From assembly GCA_021808035.1 (NCBI GenBank), contig JAKBCG010000131.1, forward strand, positions 1-6,929: 6,929 nt of DNA, written 5' to 3'. Shown one piece after another: positions 1 to 5,177 of this stretch (within the stretch, counting starts at the first letter, position 1; each line of letters starts with the position of its first letter). The DNA comes from Pseudomonadota bacterium. GTDB lineage: Bacteria; Pseudomonadota; Gammaproteobacteria; Steroidobacterales; Steroidobacteraceae. The notes beneath the pieces were generated by a model, which worked only from the letters and a program-made list of their open reading frames with translations, had not been told where the DNA came from and did not search any database. Position numbers and translations under genes: made by a program.

Positions 1-1587
1 GTTGCCCTTCGACTTCGACATCTTCTGGCCGTCGTGGTCGCGGATCAGCCCGTGCACGTAGACCTCGCGGAACGGCACCTCGCCGGTGAACTTCAAGCCC
101 ATCATGATCATCCGGGCGACCCAGAAGAAGATGATGTCGAAACCGGTGACCAGCACGCTCGTCGGGTAGTACACCGCCATCTCGCGGGTCGCGTCCGGCC
201 AGCCCTGCGTCGAGAACGGCCACAGCGCGGAGGAGAACCACGTGTCGAGCACGTCCTCGTCCCGTCGCAGCCGCACGTCGGGTCCGAGTCCGCCGGCCGA
301 GCGCGCATCGGCCTCGTCGCGGCCGACGTGCACGCCGCCGTTCTCGTCGTACCACGCCGGGATCCGATGTCCCCACCACAGTTGCCGGCTGATGCACCAG
401 TCCTTGATGTTGCGCATCCAGTCGTAGTACACGCCGCTCCAGCCCTCGGGGACGAAGCGGATCCGGCCGTCCTCGACCGCGCGGATCGCCGGGTCGGCGA
501 GCGGCGCCACCCGCACGAACCACTGGTCGGTGAGCAGCGGCTCGAGGATCGTGTGGCTGCGGTCGCCGCGCGGAACCATCGATTGATGCGCCTCGATCCG
601 TTCGAGGAGTCCCTCCGCCTCGAGGTCGGCGACGATCCGCGCGCGCGCCTCGAATCGATCGAGGCCGCGGTAGCGCGCTGGCACGTCGTCGGTGAGCCGG
701 GCTTCCGGCGTGAGCACGTTGATCCGCGCCAAGCCGTGGCGCTCGCCGACCTCGTAGTCGTTGAAGTCGTGCGCAGGCGTGATCTTCACGCAGCCGCTGC
801 CGAACGCGGGGTCCACGGTCGCGTCGGCGATCACCGGGATCTCGCGCCCGGCGAGCGGGAGTCGCACGCGCCGGCCGATCAGCGCGCGGTAGCGTTCGTC
901 GTCGGGGTGGACCGCGACCGCGGTGTCGCCGAGCATCGTCTCGGGACGGGTCGTCGCGACCACGAGGTGGCCCGGGCCGTCGGCGAGCGGATAGCGCAGA
1001 TGCCACAGGTGGCCCTGTTCCGGCTCGGCGACCACCTCGAGGTCCGAGAGAGCGGTCTTGAGGACCGGATCCCAGTTCACGAGCCGCTTGCCGCGATAGA
1101 TCAAGCCCTCGCGGTAGAGCCGGACGAACACCTCGGCGACCGCGCGCGACAGCGCCGGGTCCATCGTGAAACGGTCGCGGCTCCAGTCGACCGACGCCCC
1201 GAGCCGGCGCATCTGCCGGGAGATCGTGTCGCCGGAATGCCGTTTCCAGTCCCAGACGCGTTCGACGAACGCGTCGCGGCCGAGCGCGACCCGACTGCTG
1301 CCCTCGGCGTTCAGCAGGCGCTCGACGACCATCTGCGTCGCGATGCCGGCGTGATCGGTGCCGGGTTGCCACAGCGTGTCGAAACCCTGCATCCGCCGAT
1401 GGCGGATCAGCGCGTCCATCACCGTGTCCTGGAACGCGTGACCCATGTGCAGCGTGCCGGTCACGTTCGGCGGCGGGATCACGATCGAATACGCGGGCCC
1501 GACGCCGCTCGGCGAGAACGCGCCGAGCGATTCCCAACGGGCGTAGATCCGCGACTCGATCGCGGCGGGTGAGTACGCTTTGTCCAT
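1..1587 (-). CDS. valS: Valyl-tRNA synthetase, N-terminal 529 residues (3' end outside window)
   Basis: This cytoplasmic class I aminoacyl-tRNA synthetase joins valine to tRNA-Val using ATP and hydrolyses mischarged Thr-tRNA-Val. Visible signatures, in order: the HIGH motif as HMGH at residues 47-50, inside PPPNVTGTLHMGH; the CP1 editing domain with TTRPETMLGD at 212-221 and GCVKITPAHDFNDYEVG at 265-281; the catalytic-core segment WCISRQLWWGHRIPAWY at 397-413; and KMSKS at 522-526. The frame is open to base 1, so the remaining C-terminal part (anticodon-binding and coiled-coil domains, about 400 residues in the family) lies outside. The start at 1587 places HMGH at the usual distance from the N-terminus, and no upstream in-frame alternative fits before the preceding stop region. 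It follows the 92-residue gene by 21 bp. No Shine-Dalgarno is at a proper distance, but a perfect TATAAT lies 6 nt before the ATG. The reading is undamaged, and identification is secure. Confidence 0.98.
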   Translation of the reverse strand, partial: MDKAYSPAAIESRIYARWESLGAFSPSGVGPAYSIVIPPPNVTGTLHMGHAFQDTVMDALIRHRRMQGFDTLWQPGTDHAGIATQMVVERLLNAEGSSRVALGRDAFVERVWDWKRHSGDTISRQMRRLGASVDWSRDRFTMDPALSRAVAEVFVRLYREGLIYRGKRLVNWDPVLKTALSDLEVVAEPEQGHLWHLRYPLADGPGHLVVATTRPETMLGDTAVAVHPDDERYRALIGRRVRLPLAGREIPVIADATVDPAFGSGCVKITPAHDFNDYEVGERHGLARINVLTPEARLTDDVPARYRGLDRFEARARIVADLEAEGLLERIEAHQSMVPRGDRSHTILEPLLTDQWFVRVAPLADPAIRAVEDGRIRFVPEGWSGVYYDWMRNIKDWCISRQLWWGHRIPAWYDENGGVHVGRDEADARSAGGLGPDVRLRRDEDVLDTWFSSALWPFSTQGWPDATREMAVYYPTSVLVTGFDIIFFWVARMIMMGLKFTGEVPFREVYVHGLIRDHDGQKMSKSKGN

Positions 1588-1607
1588 CCGCCGATTATAG
1601 CCGGCGG
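1588..1607. repeat. 6-bp perfect inverted repeat flanking the valS -10 element
   Basis: CCGCCG at 1588-1593 and CGGCGG at 1602-1607 are exact reverse complements. They are separated by 8 nt that hold the TATAAT. In read-through mRNA this would fold into a small GC hairpin abutting the valS AUG. As DNA it is a dyad centred on the -10. There is no U-tract, so it is not a standard terminator. A 6-bp GC repeat can arise by chance in this composition. Confidence 0.4.
1594..1599 (-). promoter_or_regulatory. Perfect -10 hexamer (TATAAT) directly upstream of valS
   Basis: The minus strand reads TATAAT in the gap between the 92-residue gene and valS. Its last base is 6 nt from the A of the valS ATG, so a sigma-70 transcript from it would begin at about the start codon and be leaderless or nearly so. 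No convincing -35 is visible at 16-18 nt, where the sequence is G/C only. A TTGAGC hexamer at 1609-1614 is too close. The match is exact in otherwise very GC-rich DNA, but promoter activity is inferred. Confidence 0.45.
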
Positions 1608-1610
1608 CGC

Positions 1611-1889
1611 TCAATCGGCGCGGTCGGACTCCGTGCCGTCGTGCGCGCCGTGCGCGCGGAGCACCCGATCCACGATCTCCGGCAACTGCGCCCGCAGACG
1701 GTCGTAGACGTTCTCGAACAGCGTCGCCTCGATGTCCTTCGCGGCCTGGTGCAGCAGCGAGTCGGCGAGCTTCAGCACTTCGGTGAGGATCGCGGTCGCC
1801 GCGGCCTGCGACGACCCCCCGGGCTCGCCGTCGAACACCACGTCGGTCAGGATCGGGATCTCGCCGGTGTCCTCGAGGTCGTTGCTCAT
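1611..1889 (-). CDS. Uncharacterised 92-residue acidic protein between holC and valS
   Basis: I do not recognise this protein with certainty. The start is taken at ATG 1889, 16 nt after the holC stop. The frame is open further upstream to 2066, but that extension would lie inside holC and reads as a low-quality Ser/Arg/Ala shadow. The protein begins MSNDLEDTGE and then has a hydrophobic patch, IPILTDVV (residues 11-18). After a Gly/Ser spacer comes a long predicted amphipathic helical stretch (about 28-80) that includes LRAQLPEIVDRVLR (65-78), and then a short hydrophilic tail. There is no signal peptide, membrane segment or cysteine. From memory, short proteobacterial proteins with an N-terminal IPxLTxxV motif exist (DUF2486-like), and the C-terminal helix faintly resembles the end of DUF2497/PopZ-type proteins; neither link is verified. 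Position and strand put it in the pepA-holC-valS operon. E. coli has holC and valS adjacent without such a gene. No strong Shine-Dalgarno is present, so coupling to holC translation is possible. Confidence 0.75.
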   Translation of the reverse strand: MSNDLEDTGEIPILTDVVFDGEPGGSSQAAATAILTEVLKLADSLLHQAAKDIEATLFENVYDRLRAQLPEIVDRVLRAHGAHDGTESDRAD

Positions 1890-1905
1890 CGCGGCGGCAC
1901 CCGGG

Positions 1906-2358
1906 TCAAGCCTCGGCGCCATCGGGCAGGCGGTGCGTCTCGACGACGACGCCGTGTTCGCGATAGTGCTTGAAACGCTCGCGCGCGCGTTCCCGCCGGC
2001 CCGGCTCGGCATCGACGATCTCGGCGATCCGCGGATAGCGCTCGAAGCCGTCCGGAATCCGATCACTCAGGTTCACCAGCAGGTCCGCGTCCGGCGCGCG
2101 CGCCGCGTCCACGGTCAATTGCACCGGCGCGGACGGGTCGGCGGCGCTGCCGTCCACGACGAGGCCGTGCGGGACGAACGACTGATCGGCGAACGTCCAC
2201 AGCAGCGCGTCGAGGGCTTCGGCCTCGCCGGCCGATTCCGCGAGCAGCAGTGCGCGCAGGTCGCGCAGGTACGCCTTCTCCGCGAGGCGGCACGCGACGA
2301 CCATCCGCTGCCGCGCGTCCTCCCGATCGAGCACGTAGAAGTCGACGCGCCCGGTCAT
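1906..2358 (-). CDS. holC: DNA polymerase III chi subunit
   Basis: Chi pairs with psi (HolD) in the clamp-loader complex of the replicative DNA polymerase III and binds single-stranded-DNA-binding protein, helping the handover from primase. The product has 150 residues, against 147 in E. coli. The family pattern is clear: an N-terminal strand with VDFYVL (5-10); a helix ACRLAEKAYLRDLRALLLA (22-40); ALDALLWTFADQSFVPHGL (48-66), where the W and the FVPH segment are typical; APVQLT (77-82) before the DLLVNLSD strand (92-99); and the C-terminal ARERFKHYREHG (125-136). The ATG at 2358 overlaps the pepA stop as ATGA, so translation is probably coupled, and no strong Shine-Dalgarno is seen. The pepA-holC order matches E. 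coli. A frame continuing upstream to 2976 runs out of phase through pepA and was not used. Confidence 0.95.
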   Translation of the reverse strand: MTGRVDFYVLDREDARQRMVVACRLAEKAYLRDLRALLLAESAGEAEALDALLWTFADQSFVPHGLVVDGSAADPSAPVQLTVDAARAPDADLLVNLSDRIPDGFERYPRIAEIVDAEPGRRERARERFKHYREHGVVVETHRLPDGAEA

Positions 2359-3854
2359 TTCGTCCGGGCGCGCTCGAGCAGGAAGTCGACGAGCAAGGGC
2401 ACCGGGCGGCCGGTGCTGCCCTTCTGCGCGCCGCTCAGCCAGGCGGTGCCGGCGATGTCCAGATGGGCCCACTTCAGGTCCGTGGTGAACTTCGAGAGAT
2501 ACGCGGCCGCGGTGCACGCGCCGCCCTCCCGGCCGCCGACGTTCGCGACGTCGGCGAAATTGCTCTTGAGCTGGTCGACGTACTCCTCGCCGATCGGCAG
2601 GTGCCAAGCGCGGTCGTCGGCCCGCTGACCCGCGGCGGCGATCTCGGCGGCGAGCGCGTCGTCGTTGCTCATCAGGCCGCTGTAGTGGTTGCCGAGCGCG
2701 ATCACGCAGGCGCCCGTCAAGGTTGCCACGTCGATCACCGCGGCCGGCTTGAAGCGGCGGCTGTAGGTGAGCGCGTCGCAGAGGATCAGCCGTCCCTCCG
2801 CATCGGTGTTCAACACCTCCACCGTCTGACCGGACATCGTCGTGACGACGTCGGCCGGCTTCACCGCGTTGCCCGCCGGCATGTTCTCGCAGGTCGGCAC
2901 GATCGCGACGAGGTTGATCGGCAGCCGCAGGTGCGCGGCCGTGCGGAACGCGCCGAGCACGGTCGCCGCGCCGCACATGTCGAACTTCATCTCGTCCATC
3001 GCCGGCGGATCCTTCAGCGAGATGCCGCCGGAATCGAAGGTGATCCCCTTGCCGACCAGGCAGAGCGGGGCCTGCGCGCGCGGCGCACCCCGATATTCGC
3101 AGACGATCAGCCGCGGCGGCTCGGTCGAACCCTGGGCGACCGCGAGGAACGCGCCCATCTTGAGCGCCTTGATCTGCCGTTCGCCGAGCACCGTGACCTT
3201 CACGCCGCGCAACTCGCGCATCGATTGCGCACGCACGCCGAGATGGGTCGGCGTGCAGACGTTCGGCGGCAGGTTCGCGAGGTCGCGTGCGAACGCGACG
3301 CCGTCGGCGACCGCGACGCCGTCGTCGAGCCCGCGTTGCGCGTGGCGCGCATCGCCCGCGCCGCCGGTCGCGATCCGGACCTCGCGCAGGCGCGGCGGCT
3401 TCGGCTTCGGGCCGGTCTTGAGATCCGGTATCCGGTAGCCTTGCGCGCGGAAAGTCTCCGCGATCCCGCGGGCGCGGCGGTAGGCGTCGAGCGCGAGGTC
3501 GGTGCCGGCGTCGACCGCGAGATACACGACCGCATCCGTCGCGCCGGTCTTCAGCAGCGCCTGCGCTGCCGCCTGCGCCGCCTTGCGGTATTGCCGGCGG
3601 TCGAACTTCTTGCGCGCGCCGAGCCCGACGAGCAGCACGCGTGCCGGACCCTCGTGGCCGGTGCGGCTGAGCAGCAGCGTGTCACCGAGCTTCGCCGCGA
3701 AGTCCTTGGACGCGAACAGGCGCGCCGCGGCACCGCCGATCCGCTGATCGACGAGCTGGCCGGCCGGGCCGAGTGCACCGTCCTCGTGCATGCCGATGAC
3801 CGCGCAGGCGGTCGCTGCGCGCGCCCGGGGATCGGTGATCGCTTTGAATTCCAT
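2355..3854 (-). CDS. pepA: Cytosol (leucyl) aminopeptidase PepA, M17 family
   Basis: This M17 metallopeptidase removes N-terminal amino acids from peptides in the cytoplasm. The family acts as hexamers with two metal ions per subunit. The E. coli protein is also a DNA-binding factor in carAB control and XerCD recombination. The product is 499 residues (E. coli 503). The N-terminal domain spans about 1-160 and the catalytic domain follows. Residues aligning with the known site are all present: Lys269 and Asp274 in VGKGITFDSGG, Lys281, Asp292 in MDEMKFDMCGAA, and Asp351, Glu353 and Arg355 in the family signature NTDAEGRL (349-356). They sit one position before the E. coli numbering. The start is ATG 3854 because AAGGAG lies 5 nt upstream and the protein then begins MEF, as in E. 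coli. A GTG two codons earlier would overlap that site. The gene is first in a leftward operon and divergent from lptF. It is intact and unambiguous. Confidence 0.99.
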   Translation of the reverse strand: MEFKAITDPRARAATACAVIGMHEDGALGPAGQLVDQRIGGAAARLFASKDFAAKLGDTLLLSRTGHEGPARVLLVGLGARKKFDRRQYRKAAQAAAQALLKTGATDAVVYLAVDAGTDLALDAYRRARGIAETFRAQGYRIPDLKTGPKPKPPRLREVRIATGGAGDARHAQRGLDDGVAVADGVAFARDLANLPPNVCTPTHLGVRAQSMRELRGVKVTVLGERQIKALKMGAFLAVAQGSTEPPRLIVCEYRGAPRAQAPLCLVGKGITFDSGGISLKDPPAMDEMKFDMCGAATVLGAFRTAAHLRLPINLVAIVPTCENMPAGNAVKPADVVTTMSGQTVEVLNTDAEGRLILCDALTYSRRFKPAAVIDVATLTGACVIALGNHYSGLMSNDDALAAEIAAAGQRADDRAWHLPIGEEYVDQLKSNFADVANVGGREGGACTAAAYLSKFTTDLKWAHLDIAGTAWLSGAQKGSTGRPVPLLVDFLLERARTK

Positions 3855-3859
3855 GCTCA

Positions 3860-3865
3860 CTCCTT
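3860..3865 (-). promoter_or_regulatory. Shine-Dalgarno site of pepA
   Basis: The minus strand reads AAGGAG followed by 5 nt (TGAGC) and the ATG at 3854. It is the only strong ribosome binding site seen in the window. It decides the pepA start against the GTG at 3860, which it would overlap. Confidence 0.85.
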
Positions 3866-3878
3866 GGCCAGGGTTCGG

Positions 3879-3901
3879 GGCGTCGGCGCGCGGCGTCGGC
3901 G
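3879..3901. repeat. 10-bp tandem direct repeat in the pepA leader
   Basis: GGCGTCGGCG occurs at 3879-3888 and again at 3892-3901, a 13-bp period with a 3-bp spacer. It lies between the candidate pepA promoter and its ribosome binding site, so it would be in the 5' leader. The low-complexity GC composition makes chance a real alternative. Confidence 0.4.
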
Positions 3902-3920
3902 ACGGTTGGATTTTGCGGCA

Positions 3921-3949
3921 AAGATGACTTTTTGGTGAAATTTAGTCAA
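3921..3949 (-). promoter_or_regulatory. Candidate sigma-70 promoter for the pepA-holC-valS operon
   Basis: On the minus strand, TTGACT (3944-3949; five of six matches to TTGACA) is followed after 17 nt by CATCTT (3921-3926; three of six matches to TATAAT). This gives a predicted start near 3914 and a leader of about 60 nt that carries the pepA ribosome binding site. The element lies in the only A/T-rich island of the divergent spacer (about 3906-3956), as expected for a promoter. The -35 is convincing, while the -10 is weak. Confidence 0.45.
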
Positions 3950-3950
3950 A
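3931..3950. promoter_or_regulatory. 20-bp dyad overlapping the pepA -35: possible operator
   Basis: The plus strand at 3931-3950 has the symmetric form TTTG-N3-AAATTT-N3-CAAA, with 14 of 20 positions obeying the dyad. It covers the TTGACT -35 hexamer of the candidate pepA promoter, where a bound protein would block polymerase. E. coli PepA and ArgR-type regulators bind A/T-rich dyads, but I cannot assign a regulator. A/T-rich runs give some of this symmetry by chance. Confidence 0.35.
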
Positions 3951-3954
3951 TAAT
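3949..3954 (+). promoter_or_regulatory. Weak rightward -10-like element in the divergent spacer
   Basis: AATAAT matches five of six positions of TATAAT and faces lptF. The nearest -35-like hexamer, ATGACT at 3924-3929, is 19 nt upstream, which is long. If used, it would give an lptF leader of about 120 nt containing both GC-rich inverted repeats. This is an alternative to the element next to the lptF ATG. Confidence 0.2.
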
Positions 3955-3981
3955 TCGGCCGGTCCGCTTTCCCTTGCCTCG

Positions 3982-4008
3982 CCCCGTGCGGCGCGCGTCG
4001 CCGCGGGG
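3982..4008. repeat. Imperfect GC-rich inverted repeat in the pepA-lptF spacer
   Basis: CCCCG (3982-3986) plus CGGCG (3989-3993) can pair with CGCCG (3999-4003) plus CGGGG (4004-4008). This makes a 10-bp stem with a 2-nt bulge and a 5-nt loop. No T-tract follows on either strand, so terminator function is not supported. Its meaning is unknown and the composition favours chance pairing. Confidence 0.3.
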
Positions 4009-4031
4009 TCGGCGCGATGCGCCGCGGCCGG

Positions 4032-4060
4032 CGCGATCCCGCGGGTGCGCCGGGATCGCG
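4032..4060. repeat. Perfect 10-bp inverted repeat just upstream of lptF
   Basis: CGCGATCCCG (4032-4041) and CGGGATCGCG (4051-4060) are exact reverse complements separated by 9 nt. The right arm ends 19 nt before the lptF ATG and 3 nt before an extended -10-like motif, so it spans roughly -48 to -20 of that putative promoter. It could be an operator or, in a longer transcript, a hairpin in the leader. On the plus strand it is followed by ATTTGC, too poor a T-tract for a standard terminator. Confidence 0.5.
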
Positions 4061-4063
4061 ATT

Positions 4064-4072
4064 TGCTAAGCT
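4064..4072 (+). promoter_or_regulatory. Extended -10-like motif at the lptF start
   Basis: TGCTAAGCT carries the extended -10 TGn plus a hexamer TAAGCT that keeps the three most conserved -10 bases (first T, second A, last T). It ends 7 nt before the lptF ATG, predicting a transcript that starts at or next to the start codon. There is no recognisable -35 (GC-rich inverted repeat instead) and no Shine-Dalgarno before the ATG, which fits a leaderless message. Only sequence supports this. Confidence 0.35.
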
Positions 4073-4079
4073 CTCGCCG

Positions 4080-5177
4080 ATGAAGTGGACCGTCCAGCGC
4101 TACGTGCTTCGCGAGGTCGTGCAGACCTGGCTCGCGGTGACCGGAGTGTTGGTGGCGATCCTGCTCGCGAACCAGCTGTCGCGGGTGCTCGGTGAGGCCG
4201 CAGACCATCATTTCGGCCGGCATGTCGTGCTCGACCTGATCGCGCTGGGGGCGATCATGAACCTGTCGGTCGTCGTCCCGGTGGGGCTGCTGCTGTCGAT
4301 CGTCCTCGCGCTCGGCCGGCTCTATCACGACGGGGAGATGGCGGCGTTGCAGGCCTGCGGCTTCAACCCGGCGCGCCTCCTCGGACCGTTGTTCGGGGTC
4401 GCGACGGTGATCGCGATCGGGCTCGGCTGGCTCACCTTCGTGCAGGTGCCGCGGGCCGACCACCGCTCGCAGTTGCTGCGCCAGGCGGCCATGAAGGAGG
4501 CCGAGTTCGGCGAACTCGACGCGGGGCGCTTTCGCTCCTTCGCGAACGGCGGCGCGGTGTTCTACGCGGAGCGTGTCGACGCGGCCGGAGTGCTGCATGA
4601 CGTGTTCCTGCAGCGCGAGCGCGCGTCGGGGCGGGTCGAGGTCGCGGTCGCCGCGACCGCGACCTACGCGCGCACCGGCGACGACGGACGGCGCCTGGTC
4701 ACGCTCTACGACGGTCATCGCTACGAAGGCGTGCCGGGACAGGCGGATTTCCGCGTGATCAAGTTCCGCGAGCACGGCATACCGGTCGAGGTGCCGCCGG
4801 GGATCCAGGGTACGAACGATCCGGACACGCGTCCGACGCTCGAACTCCTGGCGACGCTCGATCCGGTCAGCATCGCGCAGCTCGAGTTCCGCAGTTCCTC
4901 GCCGATCATGGTGCTGCTGTTGACCTTGATCGCGCTGCCGCTGTCACGGCTGCGTCCGCGCGAGGGGCGCTACCGGCGTGTCGGGATCGCGATCGTCGTG
5001 TTCTTCGTCTACTCGAACCTGCTGTCCTTCGCGAAGGTCTGGCTCGAGAAGGGCGAGCTGTCGCCATGGATCGGCGTCTGGTGGATCCACGGGCTCGCAC
5101 TCGCGCTCGGACTGCGCCTGTTGTGGCGGCAAGGGTTGATCGGCGGGGCGGGTCGTGCCGCCGTGGGGTCGCGATGA
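4080..5177 (+). CDS. lptF: LPS export ABC transporter permease LptF
   Basis: LptF is one of the two inner-membrane subunits of LptB2FG, which extracts lipopolysaccharide from the inner membrane and feeds it to the LptC-LptA bridge. The product has 365 residues (E. coli 366). The pattern is that of the YjgP/YjgQ family: three N-terminal membrane segments (about 16-36, 49-78, 100-122), a periplasmic beta-jellyroll region (about 125-255), and three C-terminal segments (about 274-290, 299-318, 330-348). The cytoplasmic loop LYHDGEMAALQACGFNPARL (81-100) is the conserved coupling region that contacts LptB. The start is ATG 4080, giving MKWTVQRYVLREV, the usual N-terminus. An ATG at 4017 would add 21 Arg/Gly-rich residues encoded by the inverted repeat. 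No Shine-Dalgarno is visible. The stop overlaps the lptG start. LptF is told from LptG by order and by the shape of its N-terminus. Confidence 0.97.
   Translation: MKWTVQRYVLREVVQTWLAVTGVLVAILLANQLSRVLGEAADHHFGRHVVLDLIALGAIMNLSVVVPVGLLLSIVLALGRLYHDGEMAALQACGFNPARLLGPLFGVATVIAIGLGWLTFVQVPRADHRSQLLRQAAMKEAEFGELDAGRFRSFANGGAVFYAERVDAAGVLHDVFLQRERASGRVEVAVAATATYARTGDDGRRLVTLYDGHRYEGVPGQADFRVIKFREHGIPVEVPPGIQGTNDPDTRPTLELLATLDPVSIAQLEFRSSSPIMVLLLTLIALPLSRLRPREGRYRRVGIAIVVFFVYSNLLSFAKVWLEKGELSPWIGVWWIHGLALALGLRLLWRQGLIGGAGRAAVGSR

Noticed and set aside
34..1572. 512-codon open frame on the plus strand opposite valS
   Set aside because: It runs in register with valS codons, so it stays open simply because valS uses no TTA, CTA or TCA there. 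The product is Arg/His/Asp/Val-rich with no recognisable domain, while the minus-strand frame is plainly ValRS.
1890..2066. Longer start for the 92-residue protein at 2066
   Set aside because: The extra 59 residues overlap the end of holC and are Ser/Arg/Ala-rich noise, whereas the ATG at 1889 follows the holC stop directly.
2359..2976. In-frame upstream extension of holC through pepA, or a pepA-holC fusion
   Set aside because: The extension reads as basic low-complexity sequence out of phase with pepA. The ATG at 2358 gives a 150-residue chi subunit of normal length, with an ATGA junction.
2250..3938. 562-codon plus-strand frame opposite pepA
   Set aside because: It is an in-register antisense shadow of pepA and the 3' part of the divergent spacer. 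It has Arg/Ala/Gly-rich low-complexity translation and no motif, and pepA has its full active site on the other strand.
4017..4079. 21-residue N-terminal extension of LptF
   Set aside because: It would be encoded by the perfect inverted repeat, is Arg/Gly/Pro-rich, and is not seen at the N-terminus of the LptF family.
3942..4775. 277-codon minus-strand frame across the spacer and lptF
   Set aside because: It is a high-GC antisense shadow with no domain. LptF on the plus strand has coherent membrane topology and family length.
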